Positions 6,936 through 8,625 of a stretch of DNA of 8,625 nt are shown piece after piece (the stretch's first letter is position 1; every line of letters begins with the position of its first letter). Location: the NCBI GenBank assembly GCA_046597185.1, contig JBKJLF010000454.1:1-8625 (forward strand). The letters are read 5' to 3'. This DNA comes from CAMBDR01 sp046597185 (GTDB taxonomy: Bacteria > Pseudomonadota > Gammaproteobacteria > Burkholderiales > Burkholderiaceae_D). Position numbers and translations under genes: made by a program. The notes under the pieces were generated by a model that saw nothing but the letters and a program-made list of their open reading frames with translations, had not been told where the DNA came from and did no database searches.

Positions 6936-7165
6936 CGGCTATATTTCTTCAAGTTCAGCATCCGCGTCGCCGCCGTAAATCTCGACCAACTTCGCAGTCG
7001 ATGCGCTGACCGGGCCATAGGGCGATGGTAAGTTCTCGAACCGAAGCGCACTGTGCGCTAACGAACGGAGCGCTGCCGGATAAAACGGGAAAATGGCCAA
7101 TGTTGGGCGTGGCACGACTATGGCTGTTGTACCCTTGAAGCTGGAATTACAATCAAAGTGATGCA
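6936..7165. other. Intergenic stretch with palindrome and a possible - strand gene tail
   Basis: No intact gene is visible. AGCGCAC at 7045-7051 and GTGCGCT at 7053-7059 form a near-perfect palindrome with a one-base centre. On the - strand, roughly 7065-6939 reads like the C-terminus of a protein (PYGPVSASTAKLVEIYGG, then acidic residues and a stop). I do not recognise its family, and the frame upstream of it looks random, so it may be a remnant. Confidence 0.4.
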
Positions 7166-7369
7166 ATGGACAAACTATCCGCATTTTTAATGGTTGGGCT
7201 GCTGCCCGTCCTGTCGGCCTGCGCCGAATTGGCGACGCCGTCGGCCGATGCCGGCACGGGGCCGCAGCCAGTGCTACCACAGCCCAATTCCACGTTTATA
7301 CCGACGGTAAATAAGCCAGTAAATAAGCCAGTAAATAAGCCAGTAACTAAGCCGACAGCTAAGCATTAG
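7166..7369 (+). CDS. Small lipoprotein with NKPV-repeat tail
   Basis: This 67-residue protein starts MDKLSAFLMVGLLPVLSAC, a lipoprotein signal with lipobox L-S-A-C, giving a lipidated Cys19. The mature part is about 48 residues, rich in Pro, Ala, Thr and Asn, with no folded domain visible. The tail is NKPV three times, then TKPTAKH, encoded by a 12-base repeat; it is basic and proline-rich, so it could sit in the periplasm as a flexible extension. No Asp follows the Cys, so outer-membrane sorting is plausible. The ribosome site is weak. Its last 11 bases overlap the 3' end of the convergent YihY-type gene. It may be a real small entericidin-like envelope protein or a truncated lipoprotein; the lipobox is the main support. 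Confidence 0.6.
   Translation: MDKLSAFLMVGLLPVLSACAELATPSADAGTGPQPVLPQPNSTFIPTVNKPVNKPVNKPVTKPTAKH
7307..7354 (+). repeat. 12-base tandem repeat, three exact copies plus one variant
   Basis: The unit gtaaataagcca lies at 7307-7318, 7319-7330 and 7331-7342, with gtaactaagccg at 7343-7354. It encodes (V)NKP repeats in the lipoprotein tail and is AT-rich compared with the preceding part of the gene. Confidence 0.93.
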
Positions 7370-8258
7370 CATGAGAGCCAAAGGTTCGTGCGTAGACGCT
7401 GGTGAACTCTGCGCCCAGCAGCAAAATTTGCGCTGAAAAGTACACCCAGATCAGCACCACCACCAGCGAACCGGCCGCTCCGAAACCCGACGCGACGCCG
7501 CTGTGGCCGATGTAGGCACCGATGGCGAACTTGCCCCCCGTGAACAGCAGAGCAGCCAGCAAGGCCCCGGGCCAAACGTCTGCCGCCAGCACACGCTGGC
7601 GCGGCATGACCTTGTAGATCAGGCCGAACATGAACGCCACCAGCAGGAAGCCACCGACTGCGTTACCGATTTCCACCACGGCCTGCCATGCGCCAAAGAC
7701 CGGGCCAAGACGGCGACCCACCGCCGCAAGCAGGGTACTGGTGAGCAGCGACACAATGAGCAGAAAGCCCAGCGCGAGGATCATGCCGAACGCCATCAGA
7801 CGGGCGCGAAACAGCGTGAACCACCCGCTCTTGCGCAACGGCTCCGGCACCCGCCAGATACGGTCGAGCGCGTCCTGCAGCTCGGTGAACACGGTGGTCG
7901 CACCGACCAGAAGGAGCACCAGGCCCACTGCGGTAGCGGTCAGGCCCTTGGCTGGCTCGCGCACACTGGCCAGCAGCACCTGCACCGCGCCCGCGCCTTG
8001 TTCACCCATCAGGCCCTGCAATTGCACCCGGATTTCGCCGCGTGCCGCGTCTTCACCGAATACCAGTCCGGCCACCGACACCACGATCAGCAGCAGCGGG
8101 GCCATCGAGAACATCGTGTAGTAGGCCAGCGCGGCACCCATGCTTGGCACGTAGTCCTCGCTCCACGCAGTCGCGACCTGCTTGACCAGCCCCCACCACG
8201 CGGCGATTTCGCCGGGGCTGGCCCGGGTGAGCGGGTCGGGCTTGTGACTGATCTGCAT
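7359..8258 (-). CDS. YihY/virulence factor BrkB family inner-membrane protein
   Basis: This 299-residue protein matches the YihY/BrkB family (PF03631), integral inner-membrane proteins of unknown biochemical role. The older label ribonuclease BN is wrong for this family. BrkB was linked to serum resistance in Bordetella. Hydrophobic segments lie near 41-67, 105-127, 154-180, 199-216, 227-250 and 262-284, giving the usual six. Family blocks seen are AYYTMFSMAPLLLIVVSVAG (45-64), ELQDALDRIWRVP (126-138) and YKVMPRQRV near 215-223. ATG 8258 has AGGAG five bases upstream (- strand), so I prefer it to the longer in-frame start at 8390, whose 44-residue extension is unlike the family. The gene is more GC-rich than the receptor and lipoprotein region and converges with the lipoprotein gene, overlapping it by 11 bases. 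Confidence 0.93.
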   Translation of the reverse strand: MQISHKPDPLTRASPGEIAAWWGLVKQVATAWSEDYVPSMGAALAYYTMFSMAPLLLIVVSVAGLVFGEDAARGEIRVQLQGLMGEQGAGAVQVLLASVREPAKGLTATAVGLVLLLVGATTVFTELQDALDRIWRVPEPLRKSGWFTLFRARLMAFGMILALGFLLIVSLLTSTLLAAVGRRLGPVFGAWQAVVEIGNAVGGFLLVAFMFGLIYKVMPRQRVLAADVWPGALLAALLFTGGKFAIGAYIGHSGVASGFGAAGSLVVVLIWVYFSAQILLLGAEFTSVYARTFGSHANA

Positions 8259-8310
8259 GCTTGCTCCTGCGGTGGCGATAAGGCAGTCTCCCCCAACGCT
8301 CGTGAGATCG

Positions 8311-8330
8311 TCTGTGCGGCAACGCACAGA
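8311..8330. other. Perfect 8-base hairpin with GCAA loop upstream of the YihY-type gene
   Basis: TCTGTGCG (8311-8318) and CGCACAGA (8323-8330) are exact reverse complements around GCAA, a GNRA-type tetraloop if transcribed on the + strand. It lies about 50 bases before the start of the YihY-type gene. The arm CGCACAGA recurs at 8386-8393. No T-run follows, so it is not an intrinsic terminator. It could be an operator or leader structure; its role is unknown. Confidence 0.55.
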
Positions 8331-8429
8331 GTCATTTGCATATCTGGCTGGCACAAACCGGAAACTGGCGCGCTCTGTTGCTTGCCGCACAGACGCCGCG
8401 CTGCCATTGGGCCAGGAAGGTTACTTCCC

Positions 8430-8570
8430 CTGCGCGGGCGCATCGTCAAGGTGTTTTTGCATTTGTCGAAGGAAGAACAGCGCAAGCGCCTGCTGGCACG
8501 CATCGACGAACCCGACAAAAACTGGAAATTCAGCAGCGCCGACATCACCGGGCGCAAGTGCCGGGACGCC
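8430..8570 (+). pseudogene. Fragment of a PPK2-family polyphosphate kinase
   Basis: The + strand frame from 8430 reads LRGRIVKVFLHLSKEEQRKR, then LLARIDEPDKNWKFSSADI. This is the conserved middle-to-late part of PPK2 polyphosphate kinases (I-V-K-F-L-H-I-S-K-E-E-Q, K-x-W-K-F-S-x-x-D). These cytosolic enzymes move phosphate between polyphosphate and nucleotides. The Walker A region, which would lie upstream, is absent; upstream is the leader of the divergent YihY-type gene. After ADI the match decays: GRKCRDAG stands where the family has E-R-x-x-W-D-D-Y. I read it as an internal gene fragment truncated at its 5' side. The window edge hides whether any later part survives. Confidence 0.75.
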
Positions 8571-8625
8571 GGGCTGCAAGCCTGGGGCCATGGTGCATGC
8601 AGGCGGCATCAATGCCGAAAACTCG

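Noticed and set aside
7630..8121. 163-codon + strand frame
   Set aside because: It is antisense to the well-supported YihY-type gene and is Ser/Thr/Arg/Pro-rich, without domain features.
8259..8390. Longer start (8390) for the YihY-type protein
   Set aside because: The extra 44 residues are unlike the family, and AGGAG stands five bases before ATG 8258.

Overview
The window looks like chromosomal DNA of a betaproteobacterium, most likely Burkholderiales and plausibly Oxalobacteraceae. This is inferred from protein style: the glycine-zipper protein with an N-terminal anchor, the PAS-PAS-HisKA-REC hybrid kinase, the RAYT-type transposase remnant and the siderophore-type TonB receptor all read like families common there. 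No marker gene fixes the genus.

Layout, left to right. The first 41 bases may be the last codons of a + strand gene, followed by a G/C hairpin shared with the converging AI-2E-family (PerM-like) permease gene (73-1290, - strand). A 519-base gap with no convincing gene follows; it contains an inverted pair of a GTACGCTAACG-type word. Next come a membrane-anchored glycine-zipper protein (1810-2487, +) with its own terminator, and a large orphan hybrid sensor histidine kinase (2799-4856, +). The stretch 4947-6935 is a gene graveyard around one small intact gene. It holds an eroded N-terminus of a REP-associated tyrosine transposase (RAYT), an intact AT-rich gene for a small secreted cysteine-repeat protein (5219-5626), and a wrecked TonB-dependent receptor (about 5773-6935) that lacks its signal peptide, plug and mid-barrel. 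Then come a small lipoprotein with an NKPV-repeat tail (7166-7369, +), a convergent overlapping YihY/BrkB-family membrane protein gene (7359-8258, -), and a PPK2 polyphosphate kinase fragment at the right edge (about 8430-8570, +).

The genes do not form one operon or pathway. Most stand alone with their own strand and spacing, and the right half shows decay by deletion and frameshift. What links the window is an unusual number of short tandem repeats: 9-, 12- and 30/18-base units that keep frame inside or beside coding sequence, and one 4-base repeat exactly where the receptor remnant changes frame. This suggests slippage or recombination-driven change acting repeatedly on this locus.

I found no convincing multi-gene novel system. 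The best candidate for something undescribed is the secreted protein at 5219-5626, with three C-x9-C repeats sharing a central Phe-Asn. The repeat density and the tetranucleotide at the receptor junction are the next most interesting points.
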